This document shows positions 39,801 to 48,450 of a DNA stretch of 64,000 bases, one piece after another. The notes below the pieces were generated by a model. It was not told the DNA's origin, did no database searches, and was given only the letters and a program-made list of their open reading frames with translations. A program made the translations under genes and the position numbers. The number at the start of each line of letters is the position of its first letter. Within the stretch, counting starts at the first letter, position 1. Source of the stretch: Tubiluchus corallicola. Lineage: Eukaryota; Priapulida; Priapulimorpha; Priapulimorphida; Tubiluchidae. The stretch spans positions 62,001-126,000 of the forward strand of contig JAQGDQ010000570.1 in NCBI GenBank assembly GCA_030141605.1, written 5' to 3'.

Positions 39801-42800
39801 ACGACTTATCTACCTGTGAAAACATTTTTGCTTCAACAGGTAATTGTCTCTGGATATCTGGTGCACAAAATACGTTTTCAAGATACAACCAGTTGCGCTG
39901 ACACTCCAGCCACTGATCTAGTGTTTGGCCAAACAGCTGAAGATTTTTTACCCATTCATCAACTCTCGGTTTGATTGGCCCCACGTGACGGGAGTTTGCT
40001 ATTGTGCCAATGTTTATACTGCTGTCCTCAAACAACTGTTGTATATCATCAGTGCCACCAAGTATAAACACATCTTTAGAATCTTTGTGGGGCAGAACAA
40101 TAAACTCAGCAGTCTTCCATGCATCTTCAACCTTTTTCAGAATAGTTTCCAAGCTAGCTTCAGCACTAGCTTCACCAGATATATTTTGAATTTCTTCGCT
40201 TCTACCAAATGCATTAATTTGTTCGAGCAGAAAAAGAGTGATGACCTCATCTGGCATAATGGATCTATCAAGCACATTTTCAATTGCTTCCCAGTGGCGA
40301 CTTTTAAGAGCAGGATTTCTCAAATTGGAAATGACAGGTAGTTTGTGTCTCATTTCCTCAACTTCTTCCTTTAGCTCTGGCAGTATTTTGTTCATCGGCA
40401 GTCCTTTCTCTAGTTGCTGAACAAGTCTCACATACTTGGTAATTTCAACCGTCAACTGTTCAGGCTCTATTTTTTCAAACTCACATGTGTACCATCCGTT
40501 TACAACATCAGACCACTCTTTTACAGATTTCCACAGCGTCTGTCTCAACTTCAAGTCATTTTGCGCTTCTGCACCTTCAAATGGCACTACTTCAACATTA
40601 AACATCTTTTGATATCCTATAAACTCTGAAGCCTGAGCCTGTAACTCATCCATGCTTTCCTGCAAGCAATTCAACAGTGACCATATCTCTTCTTGATTTA
40701 CATCTGGATCTAATAAAACTGGATTCTGTATATCTGTAAAGACAGCTTTCACGCTTTTGTTCAGGGAAGCCATATCCTTACTTAAAATGACAGCCAATTT
40801 GTCTATAAGTGCGTCCCTTTCAGACACTCCTCTATCAATAGCGCTACGCAGAGAATAAGCACATCCACTCAAAGTACTAAAAACAGCAAGGTCTTCAGGC
40901 GGGACAGGCACAGCATACTTCTCAATTAAGTCATACATATCCTGCACAATATCGACATCTTGTTCAAGAATGTCAATTCTCATCTGAACGGAATCCAAAA
41001 ATGAAAGTTTGTTTACGTAATCCATTGTCGTCTCAGGTTTAGCTTGTAGCCTGTGTACTCCATCTTCGGTCTCAGTGATAAGTTCATCAGTTTTAGTTTT
41101 TGCAAGGGTAGGCATGATATCATATATTACATCAAGGCAGCGCCTAGGTGAAGGAATTATCTGTTCTTTTAGTGCTAATGTGTCAACCAGAAGTAGTCCA
41201 ATGGGTGTCTGGTCCAGCAAAGTAGATGCTTGTACACTTTGTCTGGAATATGTCTCTAACGCACTTTGAAAGAAGTCAAGGTCGCATGTTTCTTTTATGA
41301 GCAACTTTTTGTCCAGTGCTTCATTTTCCAAATAAAATGAGCGCACAGGATCAAAGATTTTGCTAAACTCCTCGCAGTATGCAAAAGCTTTGCTTATATG
41401 CGCTTTTACCTCAGCAATAATTTGCTTTATTCTGCCATCATCTGCAACTATCTCTTCAAGACGAGGGCCATTGCCACAGGTCCTGCTTTCTTTTTTCCTG
41501 TTGATGTACGGGCAAATAAAGGGATCAAAAGTAGCATCTGGTGTAAGTGTTTCTAAGGCAAATGCTGTTGTCTTAAAGGCATCAATAACTTTCTCAATGT
41601 CAACTTGGAAATAATACCGTGAGGGTCGAAATGTCAACACTTTCTTTGGCAATTGCATTTGCGTCACAAAAAGTGGGACATCCAAACGAATGGTATCAAG
41701 TGTACTTCCAGCATCGACAGCGGTGCTAGATTTGACTGCAAGAGAGGGTCTCGATAAATGTGTCGACTTTCTCTCGTCGACATCCTTTGTACAATTGTTT
41801 GGCAAATTGCCTGTTTTGTCAACTAGAGTCTGAAACTTATTTAACAAAAACTCTATAGAGTTCACAGTTAACACGTGCAGCGCATTCAGAACAAGGTAAT
41901 CTGCTAGTCGCACAAAGCATGTTAATCGGAGACACTTGCTGCGCTTCGTCGCTTGCTCTGTGTATGTCATTTTTTCGGGCGCATCACCCCAAACTACGAT
42001 TTTGTTATCAATAGGTATATCAGTGCTGTCATCAGCGTTATAATTGTCTGGGGTGAATCCGTCAGTAACCAAAGTCACTTTACAAGCGTTTCTCACAACT
42101 TCAGCCACTAGATCTCGGAATTCTCTTAACCGAGCAGCTACATCTTGTAACTGGGTTAACTGCTCCTTCACAAAACCCTCAAGAGTGTAAGTGCGACCTT
42201 CTTTAATATCGCACATGCTCATATGACTTATCGCACACGTCATTTCTCTGACATTCAACAGAGCCGGTCTCAAGCAGTGGTTAGTTATGAAAAGATTTTC
42301 CTTGATTTTTTCTCGGCTTTTTCGATACTTTGTACGTCGCACTGTTTTCCTCCAAAACGTAAAAGCCTTTCGTGTTTTCGCCAGTTTAAATATCGGAATT
42401 TTTATCAGTTCTTGGTAATAGCGGTACTCGTGAGTCCACCTGTCAAGGTCGGTAAAAGTGTGTCCCTCGTCAGTAATATGCATCACCCCATAGGGACTAA
42501 AAGTGTAATAACTACATTTATCACGCTCGCTGTACCTCACAACTTTTAGATTGTAAGGATGATAATGCACAGACGATTTAGGCACCGCAGAAGTTAAATA
42601 CAAAAACCCAAGATCAGGATTTTGCTTTAGTATTTCCACAATTGTGAGAAGATCAGTTATAGACATTAGAACGTTTAGATCCACGCCAGGTGCCAGCTGA
42701 GCTTTCGAAACAGCAGGACAAATGGGACTTAATGTTCGCGAAACAGTCCTGCGTGAAAATGACATTTTTTTCTGCTGCTCCAGAAATGACTTGTGTAATT

Positions 42801-43086
42801 TTGGCAACGAAAGTTTTTCATCTCTAATAGGTGTCTGTTCTTGAAGTTTATCACTTAGTTTTTCTGCATAAACATCCTTAACTAGTTTTGCTGCCTTTTC
42901 TTTTGTTTTGGTTTCGTCGACTTCTTCACGTAACTCGGTTTTAATAGTTAGCTGCTCCTTTTTTGTCTGATATCTGGTAAGAGCCGGCAACGGCTGCCAT
43001 CTCTGCGGACTAATATTCTGGCTTGTACCGCTAACGGCAGAAAACTTCCTTGCTTTTATCTGCTTTTTCTCAAAATTGGTAGACAT
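30811..43086 (-). CDS. DNAH6: Axonemal inner-arm dynein heavy chain 6, single exon
   Basis: One uninterrupted frame of 4091 codons (human DNAH6 4158 residues), complete from ATG to the C-terminal DYWISKGAALLCQLND. The N-terminal part LGFLYLTSAVPKSSVHYHPY and the LRPALLNVREM region fit DNAH6 better than other axonemal chains. The motor shows AAA1 GPAGTGKT (1414-1421) with FCFDEFNRID, AAA2 GPTCGGKT (1695-1702) with CDGPVDALWIENMN, AAA3 GTTGVGKS (2038-2045) with IFVDDLNMP, and AAA4 GVGGTGKQ (2389-2396). The stalk coiled coils and microtubule-binding domain span about 2600-2900, followed by AAA5, AAA6 and the C-terminal domain. It would power ciliary or flagellar beating by ATP-driven sliding on doublet microtubules. 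AAA2 has Cys where Gly is usual, but the lysine is kept. The absence of any intron or lesion over 12.3 kb is the striking point. Confidence 0.96.
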   Translation of the reverse strand: MSTNFEKKQIKARKFSAVSGTSQNISPQRWQPLPALTRYQTKKEQLTIKTELREEVDETKTKEKAAKLVKDVYAEKLSDKLQEQTPIRDEKLSLPKLHKSFLEQQKKMSFSRRTVSRTLSPICPAVSKAQLAPGVDLNVLMSITDLLTIVEILKQNPDLGFLYLTSAVPKSSVHYHPYNLKVVRYSERDKCSYYTFSPYGVMHITDEGHTFTDLDRWTHEYRYYQELIKIPIFKLAKTRKAFTFWRKTVRRTKYRKSREKIKENLFITNHCLRPALLNVREMTCAISHMSMCDIKEGRTYTLEGFVKEQLTQLQDVAARLREFRDLVAEVVRNACKVTLVTDGFTPDNYNADDSTDIPIDNKIVVWGDAPEKMTYTEQATKRSKCLRLTCFVRLADYLVLNALHVLTVNSIEFLLNKFQTLVDKTGNLPNNCTKDVDERKSTHLSRPSLAVKSSTAVDAGSTLDTIRLDVPLFVTQMQLPKKVLTFRPSRYYFQVDIEKVIDAFKTTAFALETLTPDATFDPFICPYINRKKESRTCGNGPRLEEIVADDGRIKQIIAEVKAHISKAFAYCEEFSKIFDPVRSFYLENEALDKKLLIKETCDLDFFQSALETYSRQSVQASTLLDQTPIGLLLVDTLALKEQIIPSPRRCLDVIYDIMPTLAKTKTDELITETEDGVHRLQAKPETTMDYVNKLSFLDSVQMRIDILEQDVDIVQDMYDLIEKYAVPVPPEDLAVFSTLSGCAYSLRSAIDRGVSERDALIDKLAVILSKDMASLNKSVKAVFTDIQNPVLLDPDVNQEEIWSLLNCLQESMDELQAQASEFIGYQKMFNVEVVPFEGAEAQNDLKLRQTLWKSVKEWSDVVNGWYTCEFEKIEPEQLTVEITKYVRLVQQLEKGLPMNKILPELKEEVEEMRHKLPVISNLRNPALKSRHWEAIENVLDRSIMPDEVITLFLLEQINAFGRSEEIQNISGEASAEASLETILKKVEDAWKTAEFIVLPHKDSKDVFILGGTDDIQQLFEDSSINIGTIANSRHVGPIKPRVDEWVKNLQLFGQTLDQWLECQRNWLYLENVFCAPDIQRQLPVEAKMFSQVDKSWKDIMRKVNKIPLAIRAATQPGLLETLQTNNALLEQVQKCLEDYLESKRVIFPRFYFLSNDELLEILSQTRNPQAVQPHLRKCFDAIAYLQFGTQDDKPTNEILAMNSPEGEHVVLQKGLKARGNVEEWLGKVEEAMVSTLHKATKLAIAEFSEESRTNWVISHPSQVVLTASQIIWCRTLEQCLNADDDRYGLLEMFLEKCFCDLNELASLVRGDLSKLERSTICALITVDVHSRDIVTGMIEAEVDEIHHFEWQKQLRYYWNLEIDNCLVCMSNSSYVYGYEYLGASSRLVITPLTDRCYLCLMGALQLKLGGAPAGPAGTGKTETVKDLAKSLAKQCVVFNCSEGLDYKIMARFFAGLAQSGAWFCFDEFNRIDIEVLSVIAQQLLTIRNAKVANLKTFAFEGRDIKLVPSCAAFITMNPGYAGRTELPDNLKSLFRPQAMMVPDYSLIAEVILYSEGFESSKSLAKKMTQMYKLCSEQLSQQDHYDFGMRAVKSVLVMAGSLKRENPDKSEDVVLIRALRDSNLPKFLSHDVELFQAILQDLFPGVVLPEHDYGSFEKFIIESMIRHDLKAVPTSVKKIIQLFETMQVRHGVMLVGPTCGGKTTCYEILKDTLTDLYEAKIEHPDYRPVSTYVLNPKSVTLGELYGEVNKLTLEWRDGILAQIVRAACQDLKDEHKWVVCDGPVDALWIENMNTVLDDNKMLCLANSERIKLPPNIHMLFEVQDLAVASPATVSRCGMVYVDPEELGWKPYVETWIPRLDAKGIRPELTDYILELFHRYVDDGLRFVKKKCVQAMEQVDLGKVATLCYLLESLLTAEDGPNLDMAGIQLNGLIYMTFVFCYFWAIGGNLSECSGEEFNAFVHEQFEDKDARIPSGEELWKYYVDYETQQFELWDRVVPRFNYSKTLPFFDMLVPTVYSVKFSFLMEKLVTVHKPVLFTGTTGVGKSVIASSLLNKATKRGKYLSMFINFSAQTSSNRMQSMIEGKLEKHKKNVLGPPSDKRMVIFVDDLNMPKLDTYGCQPPIELLRQYLGFGGFYDRDQLFWKEIHNVTLCAACAPPGGGRNPVTLRLIRFFSMFCIPSPDESSLKHIFSCIITGFLADYNHAVKQSAEYVVKSAVEIYNRMSTDLLPTPAKSHYVFNLRDLSKCIQGMLQVSPIVVKSQQQLLRLFHHEALRVFHDRLINQEDKLYFHNILAEVSYRQFHEHIDPVSFTASPIIFGDFVKTEVEKADRLYEDLLDMDKVKKALDKYLDDYNMESSKELKLVFFLDAVEHISRIARVIRQERGNALLVGVGGTGKQSVTKLASHFCGCDCFQIELCRGYDYTAFREDLKALYFAAGLENKSTVFLFSDTQIVVEEFLEDINNMLNSGEVPNLFEPEDYEQIMIKCRDPAEAAGVVDNDRDGIFQFFINRVRNNLHIVLCMSPVGNSFRNRCRMFPSLINCCTIDWFTEWPQDALLSVSEALFEQVDLGDDTVKNKISAMCSEIHLSVTELTEKFYAELRRRYYTTPTSYLELINLYICMYKKKKEEIISARDRVKNGLSKLLETNELIGKMEVELVALEPVLKRKSEEVTKLMKELSVDKQKADKVRKVVMVDEAKATMKADETAAIAADAQRDLDEALPALEASVKALDALDKNDISEVKVFSKPPEMVLTVMEAVCILLGAKPDWEMSKKLLSDAGFLKRLVDYDKDSIPDSTLKKLKKYIENPKFVPEVVEKTSKACKSLCMWIIAIDLYAKVVKVVEPKRKKLAIAQKELDATNAVLKEQQDKLHKVEDNIKSLQQKYEDTVREKSELQGNIQQTSNRLKRASVLTTALADEEERWKISALSFEDDLNNIVGNVFVAAACVAYYGAFTSQYRDQLVGPWVAKCKQLQIPISSDFNLIKILGDPYKIRQWNIDGLPRDDFSTENALLATNSNRWPLLIDPQDQANHWIMQMEAKNNLQIVKQTDSNFMRTVENCIRIGMPILIEEVQESLDPALKPVLLKQTFIEGGRPVIRLGESVVDYDPNFRLYLTTKLANPHYLPEICIKVTIINFTVTLSGLEDQLLSDVVSLERPDLETERNKLIVEINNNKNQLKNIEDKILHMLYNSEGNVLDDEELVNALNDSKVTSGVIARELKNAVTTEEKITKAREKYRSVAARGSVLYFVIVDLAEIDPMYQYSLKYFKQLFSMCIENSEKSENLQTRLQTLLDQSLLTVYTNVSRGLFERHKLLFSFMLCTSIMRQDDVIKQSEWNFFVRGPAGIDKERREKEDLPWLSQAMWNMCCDLADTIPAFASLTDVVTKCNCYVTIGETKVSINPTEWPTYKPDLSKNCDDGYWNGRLSDFQKLMFVKAFREEKVLFAVTDFVRRNLSQTFVESPPVELQLLYEDISYKIPLVFILSTGSDPMGAFMRFAREKNYADKVQTISLGQGQGPVAEKLIASALETGEWVFLQNCHLAASWMLTMETLIKSFSTKDAEINKNFRLFLSSMPVKSFPVSVLQNSVKVTNEPPKGLRANIRRAFGELTPEAFEEHHLGMDWKKIIFGICFFHAIVQERKKFGPLGWNIQYDFSDSDRECAIENLKIFCAESAIPWEALIYITGQITYGGRVTDYWDERCLRTVLKRFFAPETLETDYKYSESGMYYAPEYMSLQEYRDYINDLPIADDPEIFGMNYNANISYQIEETNKLITTLMNVQPRLVGGGTGESNDDTVHDLSVNILDKLTEKLDIEEAPEALFELDANGRINSLTTVLSQEVDRFNNLLRIIKDSLQTLQKAIKGFVVMSEELENVYNAFLNNRVPELWESAAYPSLKPLGSWVTDLVMRTAFIDDWIHHGHPFSYWMSGLFFPQGFLTGTLQNHARKYGLPIDQLSFEFHVLPLYRHQAEYFAVRDKMRFGRKLAIDEELPCIEDGVIVHGIFMDAFRWNMEDMVVEDSLFGEMTSPLPAMHMEPKMNYELGENLYTAPLYKTGARAGVLSTTGHSTNFVVPVHLPSMQPQDYWISKGAALLCQLND

Positions 43087-43182
43087 TTCCGTTACTCTGA
43101 AATTTTAAAATCCAGTAAACATGATAATTTTATATGATCTGATCAACCGATGTTAATTAACTACATAACGAATTGAAAGTAC
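43087..43182. promoter_or_regulatory. DNAH6 upstream region, truncated by a MITE
   Basis: Only about 95 bases of non-repeat sequence separate the DNAH6 ATG from the R2 MITE cluster. Any promoter or 5' UTR must lie within or beyond the MITEs. No TATA box is evident. Confidence 0.35.
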
Positions 43183-43662
43183 TCTAAAAGGGAAGAAAAG
43201 GCAACTTTAAAGTATTTATACAAAGAAGTTTCCATGCAAAGTTATATTACTTAGATTTACGTTTACCTGTTTGAAATACTTATGTAACCAGAAAGGAAAA
43301 TTCTTAATAATTTACAATGTTCGCGCCATGTGGTAAAATGGCACTGCATTGCCTACTCAGTGTGCACCACTGATTCACCTAAATACTCATTAATAATCTT
43401 ACTGACATTATAAATTAATTTTGGTTTTGGCTGCAAAGAGTGCACTACGAATGCTCTGATTATTTTTTGAAACTTTACGCAATACTTGATTCAAAGGACC
43501 TACAGTTAAAATGGCTGCACATGATGATCTAAGTTTACAAGTTTTATACAGCATTATTGCTAATGCAAATTCTGTGTGCAATAAGACCGCATGGAAGTGA
43601 TATAAAATTTCAAGCCGAATTCTTCAAGCTTCATTTATGAAGAGTAGTTTCTTGTGCTTTAA
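43183..43662 (+). mobile_element. TTAA MITE family R2, 5'-truncated copy
   Basis: Matches the second half of the R2 element (GGGAAGAAAAGGCAA, CGAATGCTCTGATTATTTTT) and ends with TTTCTTGTGCTTTAA at 43662. The left terminus is missing. It lies directly upstream of DNAH6. Confidence 0.75.
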
Positions 43663-43812
43663 AGCACAAGAAAGCCCTTCACTTACATCCAGCTTAAAAA
43701 ATTCGTCTAGAAATTTTATACCACTTACATATTACCTTTTCGTATGCATGGCTTGCCTTGGCCACAACACTGCATAAAACGTGTAAGTTGAAACTCCCGC
43801 AGACATTTTATA
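43659..43812 (-). mobile_element. TTAA MITE family R2, inverted partial copy sharing the TTAA
   Basis: Starts at the same TTAA that ends the previous copy and runs in the opposite direction (TTAAAGCACAAGAAAGCCCTTCACTT), so the two form a tail-to-tail palindrome centred on CTTGTGCTTTAAAGCACAAG. It is truncated after about 150 bp. Confidence 0.8.
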
Positions 43813-44090
43813 ACAATGAATAAACCTGCGTGAACAACATTAACAGCTTTGCGTGATGCCAAAAAAGAAATTCAACTTGCACAATTCTTGAGCGACACGC
43901 TTCGATCCCCGGCAGCCGGCTTTGTTTTCCGTCGGAAATATCCGAAAGTCTAAACAGGTACACAACACTCGTCGGACATGCGTGACGTGCAAGAATGACA
44001 TGCAGATTTGAGAGTCACAACAGATATAATCTAAACATGACTTTACTTCAAAAAAAGGTTTAGCTGCAATTTAAGGCACCAAAATCAATT
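43813..44090. other. Intergenic, nothing recognised
   Basis: No gene or element end visible between the MITE palindrome and the tandem repeat. Confidence 0.4.
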
Positions 44091-44625
44091 GTATATTGGG
44101 CTTACATACAGTACTGCTTAATTATTATCACTTCAGCTTCCAATATATATATATATATATATATAACAAAATATTTCAAGTTTAGCTATCACTTTATGTA
44201 TGCCTATATTAACCGTGAAACAAAACTACTGAGTACTGTAAACGTATATTGGGCTTAAATATAGTACTGCTTAATTATTATCACTTCAGCTTCCAATATA
44301 TATAACAAAATATTTCAAGTTTAGCTATCACTTTATGTATCCCTATAATTATATTAACCGTGAAACAAAACTACTGTAAACGTATATTGGGCTTAAATAT
44401 AGTACTGCTTAATTATTATCACGTCAGCTTCCAATATATATATAACAAAATATTTCAAGTTTAGCTATCACTTTATGTATCCCTATATTAACCGTGAAAC
44501 AAAACTACTGTAAACGTATATTGGGCTTAAATACAGAACTGCTTAATTATTATCACTTCAGCTTCCAATATAACAAAATATTTCAAGTTTAGCTATCACT
44601 TTGTGTATGCCTATATTAACCGTTA
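44091..44625 (+). repeat. Tandem repeat, about 135-bp unit, four copies
   Basis: Units start at 44091, 44244, 44382 and 44516 (GTATATTGGGCTTA), giving periods of 153, 138 and 134 and a final partial unit. Length variation comes mainly from an internal (TA)n run after CAGCTTCCAA. The units are very similar, pointing to recent amplification. Confidence 0.93.
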
Positions 44626-45022
44626 ACGGTGTTAAAATCAAGGACAAGATGCAAGCAATTGGAAGTTTAATAACATACCGTGGACTAAAATGTTATCAGG
44701 AAAGTATCAGTAATAATAATTACTACTTTAACCCGGAATCAAGGAAAATCAGTAAGCTTCACGCCACAAGTTTTGAAATTTACGCGGCGTTACCAAGCAA
44801 CTTCATCGTTATCATCATACCAAACGATAAACGCCGTCAGGTAGAGCACAAACAAGAATCAAGAATTCCACCGACTGTCACATTTTCACAGGTCTCTTCT
44901 TAACAACTGTTGTATCATTAAAAATTACCAGTACACTTTCTTATCGTCGATCGTGAAAATGAGCAACCGAGTTTACTACTGAAAATTGATTGATCATCTC
45001 TGTAAAGTCTTTTTTTCAGTGA

Positions 45023-45070
45023 TTAATAATGATGATGACGATAATGATAGTTGATGATGATGATGACGAC

Positions 45071-45163
<93 letters not shown>
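45023..45163 (+). repeat. (GAT)n then (AAT)n microsatellite
   Basis: Two adjoining trinucleotide runs. The (AAT)n part is the tail of the - strand SINE next to it; the (GAT)n part lies beyond the tail. Confidence 0.9.
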
Positions 45164-45426
45164 CATTGTGTAAAGTTGGGTTAATTTAAATTCAACAGAC
45201 AACACAAGTTTGCCATGAAGTTTTTATTGCCCACTGTAAATAACAATCTAATCATACACAACAAATATTATTATTACCTCATTTTATTACCCACTTTCAC
45301 CCCAAATACCATACACCAGGCAGGACAACAGCAGGCACCATTTTTAAAGACTTTCGTGTGACCTGGCCGTAATATTGAACTCACGATCTCCCAGACGGAA
45401 AGCAGAAAGGTTACTGATGGACTATA
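45105..45426 (-). mobile_element. tRNA-derived SINE, copy on - strand
   Basis: On the - strand it contains CTTTCCGTCTGGGAGATCGT followed by GAGTTC, then TTTAAAAATGGTGCCTGC, CCTGCCTGGTGTATGGTATT, a CAGTGGGCAATAAAAAC block and an (ATT)n tail. The same sequence order is at 51431-51704. The tRNA-like head retains an A-box-like and a degraded B-box region. Confidence 0.8.
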
Positions 45427-46194
45427 GGTAATGTATTTTAACTGCAAATAAAGATTATAATTTATGTACATAAAATAATTAAACCGTGTCTATTGGCGTA
45501 CGTAGCTGGTCGAGACACCCAGATTGCTTGTCAGCGAATCCGACAAGTGATATGCCTATTACTCTTGATATGCAGGAATAATACTCAGTCTTTGCCTAAG
45601 AACGAAATACAAACCGGATCGTTAAATTTTTCTTTTGATTAGAGACGATTCTGAGGTAATAAAATTATAATACATATAAAATTAATTTTCTACAGTTACA
45701 AAATTACTTTAACAGCAATATTATAAATAGTAATTTACAAGATACGATATGCGACTTAATTCAACATCATCCGCACTTCAGTTAATAGTCTACCATAACT
45801 ACTAATAACAATAATTACAGTTACTACAATAACTATTCTATTTATTTCAAAAGTGCAGCACAATTTCAATTTGTTAGTAGCACAGAAAAAAGAGAATATT
45901 TACACATTTTAATAATTTCAACAAAAAAGGAAAATAAATAAAACAGTAAGTAGTCAAGGAGAGTACAGTAAAAATACATTACGTAAGTTGATTTTGACGT
46001 ATCTAATCTAGTAACAGGTTAATTTCATTCTTGTTCGAGGATTCGAACTGTTTACGCTCGTTTGCATTTACGATATCTTTCACAAGTAATACATGATAAC
46101 TCTGCTTATTGGTCACATTGTAAACGCTCTTTGAGATGTAATCTGTCTTACATTACGCATTAAACAAAAATGTTCGTTTTCTTATTCTTATAAG
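45427..46194. other. Intergenic, no supported gene
   Basis: AT-rich. A GGATTCGAACTG motif at about 46038 looks like an isolated B box on the - strand, possibly another decayed SINE head, but nothing around it supports a call. Confidence 0.4.
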
Positions 46195-46199
46195 TGACG

Positions 46200-46690
46200 G
46201 CTCGTGTATAGATACCGTGGAACTGCAGCACCCCCTATTTTCACCCAATATTATCGAAAATGTTCATTATAATAAGACCTTTTTCTTTAGTTCGTTTTTT
46301 ATACATGTACCGACCCAGAGCACGTGAGGGTGGTACTGTTTGCTTCACAGCCTAGCACAGTGTTCTCCAGCAGCGGGGTGTTTGGCTGTTGCGCACACGT
46401 GTCTGAACCCAAGTAGAAAAAGTACTGTCACGCACACAGTTTATTGTTAGTTGTCACGTGCTTACCGAAAATGGATCAAGATTGAACTGTGACAATTTAG
46501 GCTATTTGTTTAGAATTTTATCAAGTTAATGTATAAACTTTCGCATGTTTGTTTGTTTAAAATTACAAGTACAAATTACAATATTTAAATTACATATGTT
46601 TGTTTCACTTTACACAGTATTTAAACAATGGTTAAAAATTTTCTGAAGCAGCGCTCCCAGTAATTTTAACTACAAGCCACCAGTGAAGCT
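46200..46690 (+). repeat. Dispersed repeat family R1, copy b
   Basis: Same order of blocks as 160-665: CTGCAGCACCCCC, GAGCACGTGAGGG, TTGTTAGTTGTCACGTGC, TTTACACAGTATT, and GCAGCGCTCCCAGTAATTTT. Same orientation, no clear termini. Confidence 0.7.
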
Positions 46691-46751
46691 AACGGCGATA
46701 ATTTATAGTCCGTATGTTTACCTCTATTTTAATTTGTTAGTAAATTTATTC

Positions 46752-47282
46752 TTAAAGGAAGACCGAACGATCGCTTAGACTCAATCTTATTTTAATTTAC
46801 TGTCCAAAATATAGATTTTCTTGTCTATAAAAGGTAACAGTTGCTCTTATATTTGAATAATTAGTTTAGAAAGTTAATTAGTGGCAGCCGAACACAGGTA
46901 TTGCATACGTCAGAAGCTAATCACAGTTTGTGCAATGGCAGGCGTCTTCCCTTGCGCAACAAGCACATTTGCACAAGTGTTACAGTACTGTTTAAACGCA
47001 TGATGTTACGAAAAGTGGGCTCTACATCATATGACGTCGGAAACTAACACTGCAGTTCATGATCATGTTTTCACGGTACCGTCTTCTATTTGTCGGCTAC
47101 GCGAATGTGACAAAAAGGCGCCACTGCCAATCTTAGTAGATTCACTGAACGAAATTTGAGTACCTGAGGTAATCATTATTTAATCTAAACTTTGATTTAA
47201 AATAAGCTATTGTAATTTTCAATATTTTAGAACATTTTTTATTCTGAGCTCATGTTTGCACAATCATTTGGTTTTCCTTTAA
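46752..47282 (+). mobile_element. TTAA-flanked MITE, AGGAAGACCG family, copy a (531 bp)
   Basis: Starts TTAAAGGAAGACCGAACGAT and ends GGTTTTCCTTTAA. About 90% similar along its whole length to 48451-48990. No coding capacity. Confidence 0.8.
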
Positions 47283-48079
47283 TGTATAGATTCCTTTTCA
47301 TAAGCATTCATTCATCACACGCAATTTAATCCCCTTTATTACTCAGACGTTTTAGCAATTTCAATTAATTTAATGTGTAGAAATTTTCAGAAAAACACAA
47401 TTTCCAAGTCTCACCATAATTGTTCACCACGATTACTGGTAATTATTTCGGAGCGCTTTTATTATCCATAAAAATATAAAGTGATTTTTTTTATTTCTAA
47501 TCATTTTATTAGAAGAGACAGTAATCAATTACACAACAGGAAGGAAGCACTTAGTTACTATAACTGAAAGATAATCTTTTTATTTCTGATCTTTGTGGGC
47601 AGATTTTACAGGCCCTCGAGATGTAGCCACTGAGGAATACTACTGTTACTGTCAACAAAAAAAAAACTTTAAAAAACCCACCTAATAAGTCTTTTCTTAG
47701 TTTCGTTGTGCACGGACGCAGTTTCTGTAGGTCAACGGTTAAGTGCACCACAGCAACGCATCTTAACTACAACCGTCACGTAACATGCGTATAAAACAAA
47801 GCCGTTTGCCCTGTCAGTTCAGTAACGTGAGTTGTTTAACGTGAACTTTAATTAATTATGGATTAGTCTGTGTCTAGAGTGATTTACTAGCAGTATCTTG
47901 TTTACGAACAAGAAAAAATAAACTCGGTAAGGTTCTAGCTACCTGTAAAAACTGCTACTATTACCATAGCATGGACTGCGAGGCGTTGTAAAGTGTACAC
48001 AAACGCGTTGTCTGATAGACTTAGCCTTAACCTTTTCATGATCATTATCAATCGATGGAACTGTGAAAAGGCTTATTTT
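47283..48079. other. Between two MITE copies; possible orphan promoter
   Basis: At 47790 there is GCGTATAAAAC, followed about 30 bases later by GTCAGTTCAGT, the layout of a TATA box and initiator. No convincing coding sequence follows it, so it may be chance or belong to an unrecognised non-coding transcript. Confidence 0.3.
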
Positions 48080-48325
48080 AAGCTAGTTTTCTAAAAAACT
48101 TATTCTTTAAAATATTGAAAGGGAATGTACTACTTTTCAAGAATGAGTTATGCGAGAAATTAGAGAGATTATCACAGAAGCGTTGGCATGGCATGGCTAG
48201 CTCTCTTTCTGTTACATGCATTTCGGCACTCGACAGTTAGATGGGCACCAGCGTCTGCATTTCGGAAACGCGTTATCGGTTTACGAAGGCACCTTTATCG
48301 CACCTCAAAATGGGGATTTGGTTTC
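48080..48325 (+). repeat. Dispersed repeat R3, copy b
   Basis: Inverted counterpart of 20700-20950 (see the shared blocks given there). Located between the two AGGAAGACCG MITEs. Confidence 0.6.
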
Positions 48326-48450
48326 CTTTAAAGCAATTGATACTCTGCAAGCGTTTTTCTAGATACAATGAGGAAACTTTCCACCTCATCTTTTGAGGCT
48401 CTCCAGCGGGCAGAGATCAAGCCCTGGGCTTCTGACCCAGAAGTAATGTC

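Noticed and set aside
30811-43086. DNAH6 as a decayed retro-pseudogene
   Set aside because: There is no frameshift or stop across 4091 codons and every P-loop lysine and Walker B aspartate examined is intact.
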